This document shows positions 22,327-33,600 of a DNA stretch of 64,000 nucleotides, piece after piece. The stretch spans positions 4,658,001 through 4,722,000 of the forward strand of contig JAZGTH010000087.1 of the NCBI GenBank assembly GCA_036877525.1, in the 5' to 3' direction. The notes under the pieces were generated by a model. The model had not been told where the DNA came from. It did not search any database and worked only from the letters and a program-made list of their open reading frames with translations. How positions within the stretch are numbered: position 1 is the stretch's first letter; every line of letters begins with the position of its first letter. Both the position numbers and the translations under genes were made by a program. This DNA comes from Chromobotia macracanthus (Eukaryota; Chordata; Actinopteri; Cypriniformes; Botiidae).

Positions 22327-23324
22327 TTACCACTTTGTAATGTTGCCATTCCTTTTCACAACACTTAAAAGACGTTTAGGGACTGAAGACACAGAGTGAA
22401 GAAGTGTTTCAGGTGTAATTTTGTCCCATTCTTGCTGCAAAGAAGTCTTAAGGTGGGCAACAGTACGGGGTCTTCGTTGTCGCATTTTGGGCTTCAAAAT
22501 GCGCCACACATTCTCTATTGGAGACAGGTCGGGACTGCATGCAGGCCAGTCAAGTACCTGTATCCTCTTCCTCTGCAGCCAGGACTTTGTAATGTGTGCA
22601 GAATGTGGTTTTGCATTATCTTGTTGATATATGCATGGACGTCCCTGGAAAAGATGTCTTCTTGAAGGCAGCATATTGTGCTTCAAAATCTCTATGTACT
22701 TTTCAGCATTAATGGTGCCATCACAGAAGTGCAAGTTACCTTTACCAAGGGCACTGACACAACCCCATACCATGACAGACCCTGGCTTTTGGACTTGCTG
22801 CTGGTAACAGTCTGGATGATCCTTTTCTTTGGTCCGGAGCACACGGCATCCATTTCTCCCAAAAAATACTACTACTACTACTGATTCATCTGAACACAGT
22901 GCACGTTTCCACTGTGTGATGGTCCATCCCAGATGCCTCCGAGCCCATAGAAGTTGATGGCACTTCTGGACACTGTTAACATAGGGCTTCCTTTTGGCAC
23001 AGTACAGTTTTAACTGGTGGTACTTGACAAAGGTTTGCCAAAGTAGTCCTGAGCCCATGTGGTGATATTGCTTATAGATGAATGACAATTCTTGATGCAG
23101 TGCCACCTGAGGGATCGGAGAGCACGGTTGTTCAGCTTAGGCTTGCGCCCTTGTCTTTTACGCACTGAAATTCCTCCACATTCCTTGAATCTTTTAATTA
23201 TGTTATGCACTGTTGAAGGTGAAATAAGCAAATGTCTTCCTATCTTTCTTTGAGGAACATTGTTTTTAAACATTTCAATAATTTTCTCACGCATTTGTTG
23301 GCAAACTGGCGATCCTCTGCCCAT
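22327..23324 (-). pseudogene. Tc1-like transposase, frameshifted
   Basis: The likely start is the ATG at 23,324 (MGRGSPVCQQ). The N-terminal part is a helix-turn-helix DNA-binding domain (QMREKIIEMF, then GRHLLISPSTVHNIIKRF) followed by a GRPR-like basic hook (RQGRKPKL). The frame breaks near 23,010-23,025 with a small deletion of several residues, and the rest is open to 22,327. The catalytic triad is complete: the first Asp in LCSDES (22,888-22,890), the second in QQDNAKPH, and the Glu in SPIENVW with exactly 34 residues between, hence DD34E. The summed length is about 332 codons against roughly 340 expected. Directly after the first Asp-Glu-Ser is a run of five valines from a GTA microsatellite, an unusual insertion. 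Cut-and-paste activity is presumably lost through the frameshift. Confidence 0.9.
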
Positions 23325-23460
23325 CTTTGCTCCTAAAGGACTAGATCTTTCTTGGATGCTGCTTTTGTACCAAATCATAATTACAATCACCTGTTGACAT
23401 CACCTCTTTCAAATCACATCATTATTTAACCAATTTACCTGATTACTAGCCCTAAATTGC

Positions 23461-23669
23461 TCCTGTTCCAACTTTTTTTGAAATGTGTTGCAAGAACCAA
23501 AATAGGATTTTTGTTTTTTTGAAGAAAAAACAATAAAAATCATTAGGAACACATTAAATAATGTGCTGTTGTATTGTCTGCAATTAAATACAAGTAAATT
23601 TAGAAATCACTACTTTCTTTTTTTATTTGTGTTTTCCATACTGTCCCAACTTTTTCTGATTTGGGGTTG
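23461..23669. repeat. Right inverted repeat of the Tc1-like element
   Basis: This is the mirror of 22,124-22,323. The tip differs by one base (CAACCCC against CGACCCC on the left). It is slightly longer than the left copy because of length differences in A/T runs and a short duplicated ATAATGTG-type word. Confidence 0.88.
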
Positions 23670-24429
23670 TAGGTTTAATCTGGGATAAAGGACGTCTCTT
23701 AGATATTTAACTACAGCAAGCACTGATCTGCCATTTAACACTATATTGAGCACTAATTTATTAATGACTCAGCATCATCTGTACTAAAAAGAAGAGAATC
23801 ACATCATCCAATGTTTAAAGCTATGAAAAGTGGACCAAAGCACTATGAGGCAAGGAAGAGGGGACCCAAAATTCTAAACTGAAGCTAAACTAAAACTAAA
23901 GTTTATAAACTTAAAACGTTTTTGACCTGTTTGTATTGTTTTACTACTCCTGCAATTACTTTAAGTATTTCACTTTAAGTACTTTAATAATTTACAATAC
24001 ACTGTTTTTAATGATATTTTTGGGGGTGATAGGTTAGATCCTGACCCTCCCATAATTTCTGCATATACCTAAAATAAAATTTCTGTCATCATTTACTTAC
24101 CCTCATGGATATTTAAAACCTTTTAAAAAATGCAAAAAATGCATTGGTTGATATCTGTCATCCAGTTAGAATGAATGAGAATGGAAATTATAGAAGATGG
24201 AAGATGTCCTTAAATTTCATCAACATGTAGACTTTGCAACAAGAGGGATAAACACATAGGATCTTCTATATACAAACACAATATGTACTGGTTCTAAAGC
24301 AGGTGAAAACCTGGCCAGCAGGAGCTATCCCTGCCATTTGAGACTGTTTTAAACACACTAATAAAGTACATGATGAAGTTCATCAAGAGCATCAAATTCT
24401 GTGGTGCTGACCTGGCACCTCTTCTGGTT

Positions 24430-24725
24430 CCTTAACACCAGCTCTATAGCAAAGAAAACCCAACAGTATCTTTACTTTCTGCAAAGACTGACGAAAGCCT
24501 ATTTACATTTTCAATTACAATCTGATAGAAACTCATTACATTTCATAGAGGGACTATAGAGAATATTCTGAGCAGCTGCATCACTGCTTGGATTGGGACC
24601 ATGAGACCCTGCAGTGGATAGTGAGGACAGCTGAGAATATTACAGGGGTCTCTCCTCCCTCCATCACTCCCATTTCACTCCCTCATGGCTAGACTGTTTA
24701 ATAGGTTCTTCCCCCAAGCTAATCC
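24430..24725 (+). pseudogene. LINE ORF2 C-terminal relic (CR1/L2/Rex1-like)
   Basis: A frame near 24,440-24,490 gives SIAKKTQQYLYFLQRLTK, and a second gives ENILSSCITAWIGT (24,558-24,600) and later FFPQAN (24,706-24,723). These are the C-terminal motifs of fish CR1/L2/Rex1-type reverse transcriptases (AQQRLYFLRRL, then ESILSSCIT-W, then a tail ending RLFN-FFPQA). Frame changes and stops separate the pieces. LINEs are commonly truncated at the 5' end, so the rest of ORF2 was probably never inserted. The 3' UTR probably extends to about 25,080 and includes CA-rich text at 24,760-24,875. Confidence 0.6.
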
Positions 24726-25417
24726 TCCTCAATTCCTTGGCACTGAACTGAAATTGCATACACATATACACCCACACACACACTATTGTACCTGCATTGA
24801 CTAAAAAGGAACTTGCTGCTACACCACATCAATGTCTACAATCTGCATATTTATCTACAAGCACACACACACGCCATTGTATCTGTATATTGACATGTTT
24901 ACAGTACACAGCTTTCATCCACAGCAAGTTGTTGCTGCTAAACAATATTTATTTTATAATCCAAAGCAACTGGTCACTTACTGTAATCGTTTTCCTCTTG
25001 TGCTTTGTTTACTTTACTTTTGTACTGTTTTGTGCTGTTTGCACACAGATGAACATGTACATTATGTAGTCCTGTGTGTTTTTTTGTCTCATGTAGCACC
25101 ATAGTCCTGGAGAAATGTTTCTGTGTATGCAGTGAAATGCCAGTTAAATAACCTTAAACATAGACTGGAGATGAAGATAGAACATAGCAGTAAATAGAAG
25201 TGCACTGAAACAAACATTTCAGAAATTTGTGTCTGCAGAAAATGGAAAAAGTGCAGACACAGAAAATGCAATTACAGTCTCTTTAAAAAGCCAGATCGAC
25301 ATAATTAGTGAAGGTTATTAGAACATATTCCCTCTTTAAAAATTGCCAAGAGAAACTAAACACAAACACTTCTTAAATTTCTCAAACACTTCTCTATTTC
25401 CAGTCTCCTGTCAATTT

Positions 25418-26140
25418 CAAGTCAAGTCAAGTCAAGTTGAGCTTTATTGTCATTCCGCTATATGTGGGGACATACAGTGGAACGAAATGTCGTGCCTCAC
25501 AGAACGTTACATAAATAAGAATACAACTACGTGAAACAGTATAAATCTAAACACAATCTAAAAATTGATTATAAATATACTATATATAAATATATATAAA
25601 GTTGCCTATACATAAACTATTTAAATACAAACTATACAAATTTCACATAAATATAATCAACACTTTCTCTAACGACAATGATCTGTAGTCATGGGCTTTA
25701 AACAACATGAGTCTTGTGGGATTATGTACCCTCAGTTGTAAAGTGTCTAGTCACATAAGGAGAGTGTTTTCTACAGGTGGTCTGTCGCCCTCACCTGTGT
25801 GTAGCACACTAATTGCACAAGGAGAAATAAAAATAGATATATATATACATTTAAAGGTATAGGTTTTCAGAGGAGCCTCCTGAGTTCAGGCTCTCACAGC
25901 TGGCTTTACGTCTTCGGGCTCTGATTCCTTGCTAAAGACTTGGGTCCTTACTCTGTGCTTTGTTACATCTAAAGTTCCAGGATGGAAGGAGAGGGGCACC
26001 GATGATCTTTGCACTGTGTTCACTGTCCGTAGGTCTTCTCTCGGCCTGCGTTCCCAAGACGTGATGCAGCTGGTCAGCACACTCTCAATGGTTCCCCTTA
26101 ACTTAATTGTGAAGACTTCTCTTTTCAGCCCGAGAATGTA
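25418..26140 (-). mobile_element. LINE 3' end (CR1/L2/Rex1-like), minus strand
   Basis: 25,886-26,140 on the minus strand encodes ESVLTSCITSWERRPREDL, the same C-terminal RT motif as in the plus-strand relic at 24,558, followed by a short diverged tail. The 3' end lies at 25,418-25,560, where the plus strand reads four CAAGT units (25,418-25,437) and then GAGCTTTATTGTCATTCC. This is a familiar 3' terminus of fish LINEs ending in short tandem repeats. The element is 5'-truncated at or just beyond 26,140. Confidence 0.6.
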
Positions 26141-26199
26141 GCGCTGTTGTCCTTTTAGAGTACAAGTTTGTGTCCATAGTCCTCTGTATTCACCCCAGA

Positions 26200-27130
26200 T
26201 TTAGTTCTGACTCTCTCCGTCGCTGTCATTTGGGTTCATGGAGTTTCTCCTAGGTCCATCACAACCTCTTTTCTTCTCCTTATCAGTTTTCGCGCCACCA
26301 TCCGCTACTTCCCTTCCCTCTGTTCGTTCTCTTGTTCTGATACTACCCGTTTCCACTTATGTTGTGACTGATTCAGTCGGTCACTTAAACACGCTGACCT
26401 TTGAGCCCTTCTTTTAGTCTCGGTGTTGTCCCCTTGGGGTCTTCATTTAGATCCTACAAGTTTTAGCCCACAGGTGTATTTTATAGCTGTTGTGGGATTT
26501 TTTAATCTGAGCTGTCAATAACACTTCTTACATAAGTTTCTTCTGGTCTATTACATAGGTGATTCATCATCCCGTTTGGACGGTTCACTCTCTGTTTGAC
26601 TGGTTTTTATTATTCATCTTCTAACTTCACATTTATCATCTATGACATAGTCATTCACGTATTCTTATACCGTATGATGGTTTACTTAGTCCCTGGCTCA
26701 AGTTTAAGATTTTACTCTTCCTGTCCTCTCTACCTTTTTCACCCTCCTTCTGGTTACCTGTCTTCCTCCTCGTGACCTGTCTAGTGTGTTTTTAGGTTCA
26801 TTCTTTTCAAACCTATAAACTTTCTCTAATTTCTCTTCAGGGCTTTATATATGTCTGATTCCGCTTGTCTCTTGTTTTGGTTATTATTTTTCATATACGT
26901 TTTCTTCTTTCCCAGCGTGTTTTTTTTAGTTTTTCTTTCTTCTCTCTTGTCTTAACCCCCTCTCCTCTTTGCCTTGTATGTCTTTTCTTTTCCTTTTTGT
27001 CTTTATTTCTGTTTTAGTGCTGCCCTTTATTCCTTTAGTTCTTTGTAGTTTTTTTTTTTATTTTTATTGGGTTTTGCCTTTCCCTTACGGTTCTTTTTGT
27101 AAACAAAGTCCAGTGTGTTATTTCCCCTTG
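26200..27130. other. Strand-asymmetric pyrimidine-rich tract
   Basis: For about 900 bases the plus strand is dominated by T and C, most strongly at 26,700-27,130 where runs such as TTTTTTTAGTTTTTCTTTC alternate with CTCTCCTCTTTGCC. The complement is therefore purine-rich. No protein motif was recognised on either strand. It lies between a 5'-truncated LINE end and a DIRS fragment, so it could be the body of an unrecognised element or old low-complexity expansion. Confidence 0.45.
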
Positions 27131-27199
27131 TAGCGAGTTCACATTTGGTAGAACTTTGGCAAGACTGTCTTTAATTTCTTTAAACTCCCTTATACCCGT

Positions 27200-27740
27200 T
27201 TTTTTTATCTAGGTTTCTCGAGAAGTCTAACTGCACACTGCAAACATAAACCTTTAGTGTGGCGGTAGACAACCCTGCAGAGAGGCGCTCTTCTAGGAAC
27301 TCCAGCACTGAACCAACAGGGCAGTAAATCGAGTTAATATGGTGTCGCCCAGACCATGACACTAAGAGCTTCCACCTCAGTATATGTCAATATTGTTCCA
27401 ATTGTTCCAATTTCTAATAGGGTTCATATATGGTCATTGTATATATGTACCTATTTAACATTTGGGCATGGGCAGCGTGTACTCATGTTTAATTTGGAGC
27501 AGCGTGTTTAATTTGGCAGAAAAGGCGGAGCTCATCTCACGCTGCTCCTCTGCAGACAAGTAACTAATGTCGTATTATGCAGGTACCTTTTAAAGTTTGT
27601 GGCCCGCAATGCCACATCACATGACCTTGACCTGCCTATAAATAGGCCTGATTTTACACGTGTTCAGACTTGGCATGCCTGAAGCATGTTCCTCATAGCG
27701 TCAAGCTGATGCAGCGTCGAGTTCTTTCAAAAGAGAATAA
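27200..27740 (-). mobile_element. DIRS-type fragment, minus strand, heavily deleted (copy E)
   Basis: Read on the minus strand, 27,735-27,565 is a terminal repeat with TATAAATAGGC and the CACGTGT word shared with the copies at 46,257 and 59,750. 27,560-27,450 resembles the start of gag (EEQREMSSAFSAKL). 27,395-27,200 is the N-terminal core-binding part of a tyrosine recombinase (CPVGSVLEFLEERLSAGL, then TATLKVYV). Everything between gag and recombinase is missing, so it is another deletion derivative. Confidence 0.65.
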
Positions 27741-27884
27741 TAACATCATTACAATCTCCAAAAAAAACAAATATTTTTGACATTCCTAGAATAATCAAAA
27801 AAAACATTTAACATGTTTTTGTTACTTATTTTTTTTCATACATTTTGGGGCTATATCACCCTAAAAATGCAAATTCTGTTATTA

Positions 27885-27989
27885 ACACTGCCTTGCCTTT
27901 ATTTACCTGTTTGCTGTTGCTCGACCTCTGCCTGTTTTGACCTCGATCAATAAAGCTGCAAATGGATCCCCGTTTGACTAGCCATTACA
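27885..27989 (+). mobile_element. 3' part of a gypsy-type LTR
   Basis: GCCTTTATTTACCTGTTTGC, then GACCTCTGCCTGTTTTGACC, then CAATAAAGCTGCAAATGGAT with AATAAA, ending CATTACA. It has the same R-U5 style and the same TTACA end as the solo LTR at 5,661-6,125. The 5' portion is missing. Confidence 0.5.
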
Positions 27990-28279
27990 ATTACGCTTCA
28001 CATATAACATGAACTAACAATGAACAGTTGTCTTTCGCACACACACACACTGTTTGTCCAGAATTACGAAGCATTTTTAAAAAGTGTTAATAACACTGTT
28101 GTTGCATTAATACAGCGTCTTTTACAGTGCTCACAGTGCTCCCAAAATACTGAATTAAACCAATAAGATGCATGCAAGCAGCAACCGCCGTTTTCAACAA
28201 ATGTTTTATATATCTTCTCAAAATTAAACTTTGTCATTAACTTGCCCTTGCTACATCATGGCAAGTGACATGCACGATA

Positions 28280-28460
28280 CATGTGTGTTTTGTTTGGGGG
28301 TGGAGCATGCTAAGTCAGCTCTTTAAAGAGAGCTGGATGCCCTCAGTGTAAGCTGCTCTCACTGAAGATGCTCCGCTCTCTGCCTGGCATTCTTTAAAGA
28401 TGATGGAAGCCACTGCTGCACCCTGTGGTTCGAGTCTTGTGTCTGCAGAGGCAGCATGGC
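28280..28460 (+). mobile_element. DIRS leader/gag-start fragment (copy F)
   Basis: GAGAGCTGGATGCCCTCAGT and GATGCTCCGCTCTCTGCCTG (28,330-28,385) match the gag-start region of copy A near 845-930 and of the copy at 57,541. The match fades near 28,460, where a purine-rich open stretch begins. No terminus was seen. Confidence 0.5.
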
Positions 28461-29310
28461 AACTTCAGCCCAATTCAGTGTCCCAATTCAAAGGTCACTC
28501 TGAAAGTGGCTTTACAGCCCAAAAGTCCAAGAGGGTGCCGCAGGCTTCAACGAGGGTGACGGCTGAGAGAGTGAGGACCAAGGTGGAGCTAGTGGAGAAG
28601 TCTGATGTAGCAGGAGGGGTGGAGGGACAAGGCTTAGCTGGAGAACCAGAAGTCCAGAGTGGAACCAGAGCAACGATGGACCAAGTTGGAGCTGGAATGA
28701 TGAGGGTTCCCTGTGGAGCCTTCGGGATGATGACTGCAGTGCAAGCTGAGGGAGAGTAGAGCCAAGGCAGATCTGAAAGGCTGTCAGACCAAGGTGAAGA
28801 CATGGGCCAGGAAGACCCAGGGGATACACCTTCCAGAGCTGAGAAGCTGCAAGACACCAGCAGAAGCAGTGGATCCAAAGCAGAGAGCTGAGCCAGAGAT
28901 CTGGACAGAGCCGACAGAGACGAAGGAACCAGGCCGGATGAGTCGGATAACCCAGGAAACATGGGGTAGGCAGGATACAGGGTGGGACTGGAGCAGATTA
29001 GCAGCCATAGCTGCTAGCATAGCCATAGCTGGGGAGAGTATGGGTGAGGACTGGCTCAGTTTCCATACAATGAGCCAGCACTCCTCTACTGGCTCAGAGG
29101 TGAGTATCAGTAGACAGCTGCTCAGGAGTGGACCCAGTAATCCGGCCTCAGGATGGCTGTCGCTGCTCACATTCATGATTCTGTGGCGGACTCTGGCATC
29201 ATGCTGTGATCCTCCTCTGCCTTGCAGACTGTGGAGGGTTGGGGCACAAGATAACTCACTCCACAAAGTCATTAAAAGTCACTTGAGGACTTTATACAGG
29301 TAAGCATGCC
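28461..29310. other. Purine-rich open stretch, unassigned
   Basis: Frames remain open on both strands: plus 28,400-28,759 and 28,794-29,303; minus 28,495-28,962 and 28,784-29,272. The composition is GA-rich on the plus strand with recurring words such as GGAGCTGGA and AGCCAGAGATCTGGACAGA. The predicted proteins are low-complexity and I do not recognise them. Few stops on either strand are expected from a purine-biased, relatively GC-rich tract, so the ORFs alone do not show coding. It may be internal sequence of a retroelement whose LTR and DIRS neighbours lie just upstream. Confidence 0.4.
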
Positions 29311-29578
29311 TTGGATCGCTCGTTCAGTCTGGCATGGTAAAATTTGCAGAGGGAGTGGTCCGAATAGTTAGGCATGCCAGGTCTAAAATCTCTTTAGTGT
29401 GGTCCTCAAGGGTGCACTCCTCCTGCTTCAGAAGAAGCAGTTTCACTTCCGGTAAACCAATTAAATATCCAATTTAGAGGTCCTACTGTTAGGGTGTTTA
29501 TGGGAGTAATCCAAAGAGAAACAGGGAGATACTCTCAAAATACATGTTTAATAACAAAATTCAGGAATTCTGGAGACC

Positions 29579-29609
<31 letters not shown>

Positions 29610-31315
29610 TGTTACAGTAATTACAGCAATGCAAACTACAGTAATTGGTAATCTATAGACGGATCCACTTTGTTCAGTTCATTCTAGCCCTGAAACACAC
29701 ATTGAGACAGGAAGAGATTGTTTGACCAACCAGTAAAGCATCCAGCCAACATCCACATATTTACATGCACATAGATGTTGTTCTAACCTCATCAATAAAT
29801 GTTCAGTCAACATCTCAGTGACAATGTAGCTTTGTTTGATCTCTCTGATGACTTATAGACAGACAAAGAGGTTTAAAGATTACAGATTACAGCTACTGGA
29901 GTATAGATAGTAAATGACAGGATGATCACCTCTGCCTGTCACTGCCCTGCATGCATCAGAGTCTGAGCTAAAACATTGTTCTAAGATCTGCCGCACAACA
30001 CATACAGTTTCTGTTACAGCATTCTCTAAATATATTTGTTTGACGTAAACGTCTGGGAGTTGCAGGGCCGCTTCTTTGGACCTTGAAATTCAGAAGATTA
30101 TAAAAGTAAAGTGGAATTATATAACACACCTACAGATTTAAGCTTTTCTACCTTCTTCTTGCCCCCCAAATAAAAGTTTCAGAAAACTGTGTGCTTTTAT
30201 GAGCTGACCATCACTTCAGTCCACAGAATATTTTCATGGTGAGTAACAGCATGGCATTAGGTGTCCTTAAAAAAACAAAAAAATACTGAATAGCTTATTC
30301 AAATGTGTAATTCAAATGTGGACAAACTCAATGACACAAAATAATTCTAAATACTGTCTTATGTCTGCACTAGATTTTAGCATCCAGCTATTAAATAAAA
30401 ATAGCTAATAGTTTACTCTTTGCAGAGATGTAAAAGACAGGGTATATAATGCACTGATATAAGGTCCAGTTTGTGTCACACTGGAAGTTTAAACAGCTTT
30501 ATGGGATACGGTGTTCCACACAGTGTGCAATGTTCTATACTGAACCATTTGGCAAATGCAGTTGGGTAATGGGCTATTCAATGCATACAGGAAAATTAAA
30601 TTCTGCAGTACATAGTTTGGTGCTGTTGTGTGTACCATTCCAAACAGAGACAAAAATCACTTCCAGCTCAATAACAGGTAATAAAAATTAAACATAGCCT
30701 TGAAAAAAACAGGATAACAGTTTCCTAAATTATATGAAACATTTTAGTTAGTAAGGTCCTGAAAGGTGCAGCGTGTTGTATGTTTACATGTATTAAGGTG
30801 CATGGATTTAATTAATATGACCACTTTAAAGGAGGCATACGTTGTTGAACGTGAAGTGGTCGTATTTTGACCAAGTTTAACCAAACTGTACAGCTGGACA
30901 TTTTATTGGCTGAATGTTGGACTTCATTACACACTGAATTCAACCCCAGTTATTACCTTTTCTAGTGTAATACCCTTTATATTTCTGCCTTTATTATACA
31001 GACCTGACATATTTAATCATCTGCATAAAAAATTATGATAACATAAGATCAATATGGTTTAGCTGCACATGAATCCAAATTCAGTCATTTACAAATCACA
31101 GCTTGGGCAGAAACCATCGCAAATGCTGTTTAAATGTGAGTTGATGTGCAAGTAACTCTAGTACTGATTCTGCTAGAACCATTTACTGTTCTATATTAAT
31201 TCTGAATTACATGTACAGGTTACTGAAATCTATCAGAATAACATAACAATTATCTTTATACATGTAGATATACATATACCCATATCCCGATATAGATCTA
31301 TCTGTGCAGCTATGT
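29311..31315. other. Intergenic or intronic stretch with a TG microsatellite
   Basis: A perfect dinucleotide run of about 13 TG units lies at 29,579-29,604. No ORF shows a known domain. The rest is ordinary AT-rich sequence. Confidence 0.45.
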
Positions 31316-31987
31316 GTTTTCTGTATATATGTTCTGTTGTGTTTTCCCCATTTTTCTCTCTTGCTCTCACTCACCTCTTTTTCTCTGCCATTTGCCATCT
31401 CTGCTGTCACTCTTAATTATCTGGATGATGTACTCACGTCACAGCCAATCGCGGACCCCCCCATCACCTTCGTGAGCCTTTATTCATTCATGTTTGCTTC
31501 AGTTGCTTGTTTTCATTGTCATTTTTGCTGCCATTTGTTTAAACCATTATAATTTCCTTGTTCTCATTGTTGTATGACATTCTGTCCAGTTTACCCCGTT
31601 TGCAAGTCACTTGGTTTCATTATATTTGTTGTTCTTAATATACATAATATACATAATATAATATACATCTTAATATACATTGTATTGTTTTGTGACTTTG
31701 TTTGTGTTGGGAAAAGAGGACAGGTAAGTATGTCACTTGACATTGTGCACCATGTATGATTATTCCTTTGTATAGAAACACTAGGTTAGGAGTGAATGCC
31801 ACCCTCTGCATGTTTTGTTTGGATATATAGTGTAGATTAGGTAGGGCATCTCAGATGCTGAAGATCTTGTTATCTTTGTTTTGTTAGAGAGTTTAGAGGG
31901 GTCTTAGACTAGTTAGAATTGTTTTGTTATTTTCTGTGATTTGTCACTGCTCACGTTCCTCTTTTTCTGTGTGTTTGTGTTTCATTT
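31316..31987 (+). repeat. LTR-like dispersed repeat, copy 1 (3'-truncated)
   Basis: This 672-bp stretch recurs at 34,722-35,397 with about 18-20 differences by eye, roughly 97% identity. It contains a pyrimidine-rich 5' part, an AT-rich TAATATACATAATATACATA tract and a perfect splice-donor consensus (CAG|GTAAGT at 31,721-31,729). It stops abruptly at 31,987, before the AATAAA-bearing tail present beyond the other copy. Its small ORFs are not shared as conserved proteins. Confidence 0.6.
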
Positions 31988-33600
31988 CCCCTCGTACTTA
32001 AGTCAGACTTAAATGTCAGACTTAATTCTTCACTGTTGATCTATGCATTTAGTAATCTGGGACTAAAAGTGGCAGATGTAAGGAAAGTTATCAAATTAAA
32101 TATTAATCTAAGTTCTTGAATTAGTCACCAAGATTGATTGCTTCTTCAGTTCTCCCTCTATAATAAGAACTTAGTTTTATGGTAAAAGATAGCATCTGCT
32201 TCTTTTTTGAACATTTCTAAATGTTATTGTTTTTATTTTGGCTTTCACTAGAAAATGGACAAAAACAAACGACATGTCTGCATTATTTAACTCCAGATTA
32301 ATGTATTACCTAGACTCTTTACTTAGTTGTATTTGAAAAAGAACACTGATTAATCCATACCCAACAAATTACAGTACACAGACATGTTTTCACACATACA
32401 CACTTTTTTATTAAACAGCTGAAGGGTGATATAGTTAAAATTACTGTAAGATAAAAAACATTGAGTTTTGTGTTTCAATTCTGTCATTTCTGTCTTTAAG
32501 GCTTATCACCCTGTAGCAAAACAAAAATCCCTAGTACTCTGTCTGAAATGCAGTTTTCTCCATGTTTCAAGCACAGGTTAGTAGTTAGACTATTCAATTC
32601 CCAGAGATCTGCATGCATCTCGGTCTCCTGCTGCTCAGCATTTATCCTACACCCCATCTGATCATCACCTTTGAATAGATAATGGAGGTACCAGGGACTG
32701 AAAGCTACTGATTATGTTGGGAACAGTTTCACAGCTTTACAACAGCTGCATCTCAATGACCTGCTGCTTTGAGTCTCTCAGCATTACCATCCTCCTTAAA
32801 TTCATTTCAGGCCCTGTCCAACTGGTCATGGCCTCACAAGGCAGTGCTGGGCCAGTTGATATCAGTTCTGGCACATGCTTTGATCAAGGGCCTGTGCTAT
32901 CTTAACATGCTCTGAGTAAATTGTAATAGGTAGCAGCCCAGCTGCTCCTCACTTTCTGTCAGCTCGAGACAGTGAAAACTTTTCCACAGATTGCTTTTCT
33001 GTTTGTGAGGTGATCTTCTACAGAGATCAGATTGGCACAGATCTGATAGAAATCATCAGCATTAAGGTTCCTTTCAAAACAAATTGCTGCCACATTTATA
33101 AAGCTCCCGGATAATTAAACTGTTCTGAAAATAGTTTTTCAGACTCAGAATGTCACCAACAGTAACAATTTTGAGTCATGGAAGAGATACGATTTTAAAG
33201 ATGGCTTTGTTTTAGCTCACAAAAAAAAGTAAGCATACAACTGCAGTTTACAGCTTAGAATATACATTATTTTATATATGAGTATCTAAAAATAAATGCA
33301 GCAATATTAACATAAGTATTCAAATGCAATATGCTCGTGTCATACAAAATTTAGGATGTCATTTTTGCAGACTAAGGTGTTTCATTTTGATCAAAGATTA
33401 ATAATAAGATTATTATAAAAAAGAATCAGCATGAATCAGAATGTTTGTTTTTTGTTTTATTTTATTATTTAGGTTTGAATTTTGGAGGAGACTCCAGTAT
33501 CGAAGCACAACATCCTATCAAGGTTATAATTAACTAAAACAAATAAAATTTCTAAATAACCTTGATAAAAACTTATTAACATGTCTTGTATTATGACTGA
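31988..33600. other. Intergenic or intronic stretch, no recognised gene
   Basis: No coding motif was found. 32,600-33,120 is less AT-rich and has fewer simple runs than its flanks, and is noted as a possible conserved non-coding block. Confidence 0.4.

Larger units (their letters stand above)
22124..23669 (-). mobile_element. Tc1-like DD34E transposon, complete ends
   Basis: The element is 1,546 bp between TA dinucleotides at 22,122-22,123 and 23,670-23,671, the standard Tc1/mariner target. Its inverted repeats are about 200 bp long with paired inner and outer binding-site-like words. Outer copies (AAAAAGTTGGGACAGT and its complement) lie at each tip, and inner copies (AAAAAGTTGGAACAGTA and its complement) near 22,304-22,322 and 23,461-23,480, which is the IR/DR arrangement. 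The single gene runs on the minus strand and is frameshifted, so the copy is non-autonomous, but both ends look intact. Confidence 0.92.
21960..24130. repeat. Nested repeat block: outer cyprinid repeat, inner element with 8-bp direct repeats
   Basis: AGTTCACCTAAAAT at 21,961-21,974 and AAAATTTCTGTCATCATTTA from about 24,076 are the two halves of a very common cyprinid repeat, now about 2.1 kb apart. The break is flanked by the perfect 8-base word CCTAAAAT at 21,967-21,974 and 24,068-24,075, as expected of an 8-bp target duplication. The insert (21,975-24,067) has G-rich text near 22,003-22,022 on the left and near 24,020-24,050 on the right, and is itself interrupted by the Tc1-like element. 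The insert lacks the usual CAG hAT ends, so its superfamily is open. Confidence 0.6.

Noticed and set aside
22396..22884. Plus-strand ORFs over the Tc1-like transposase
   Set aside because: They are antisense shadows of the minus-strand transposase gene.
28400..29303. Host gene encoded by the overlapping 119-169-codon frames
   Set aside because: Frames are open on both strands, as expected from composition; the proteins are low-complexity and adjacent to retroelement fragments.
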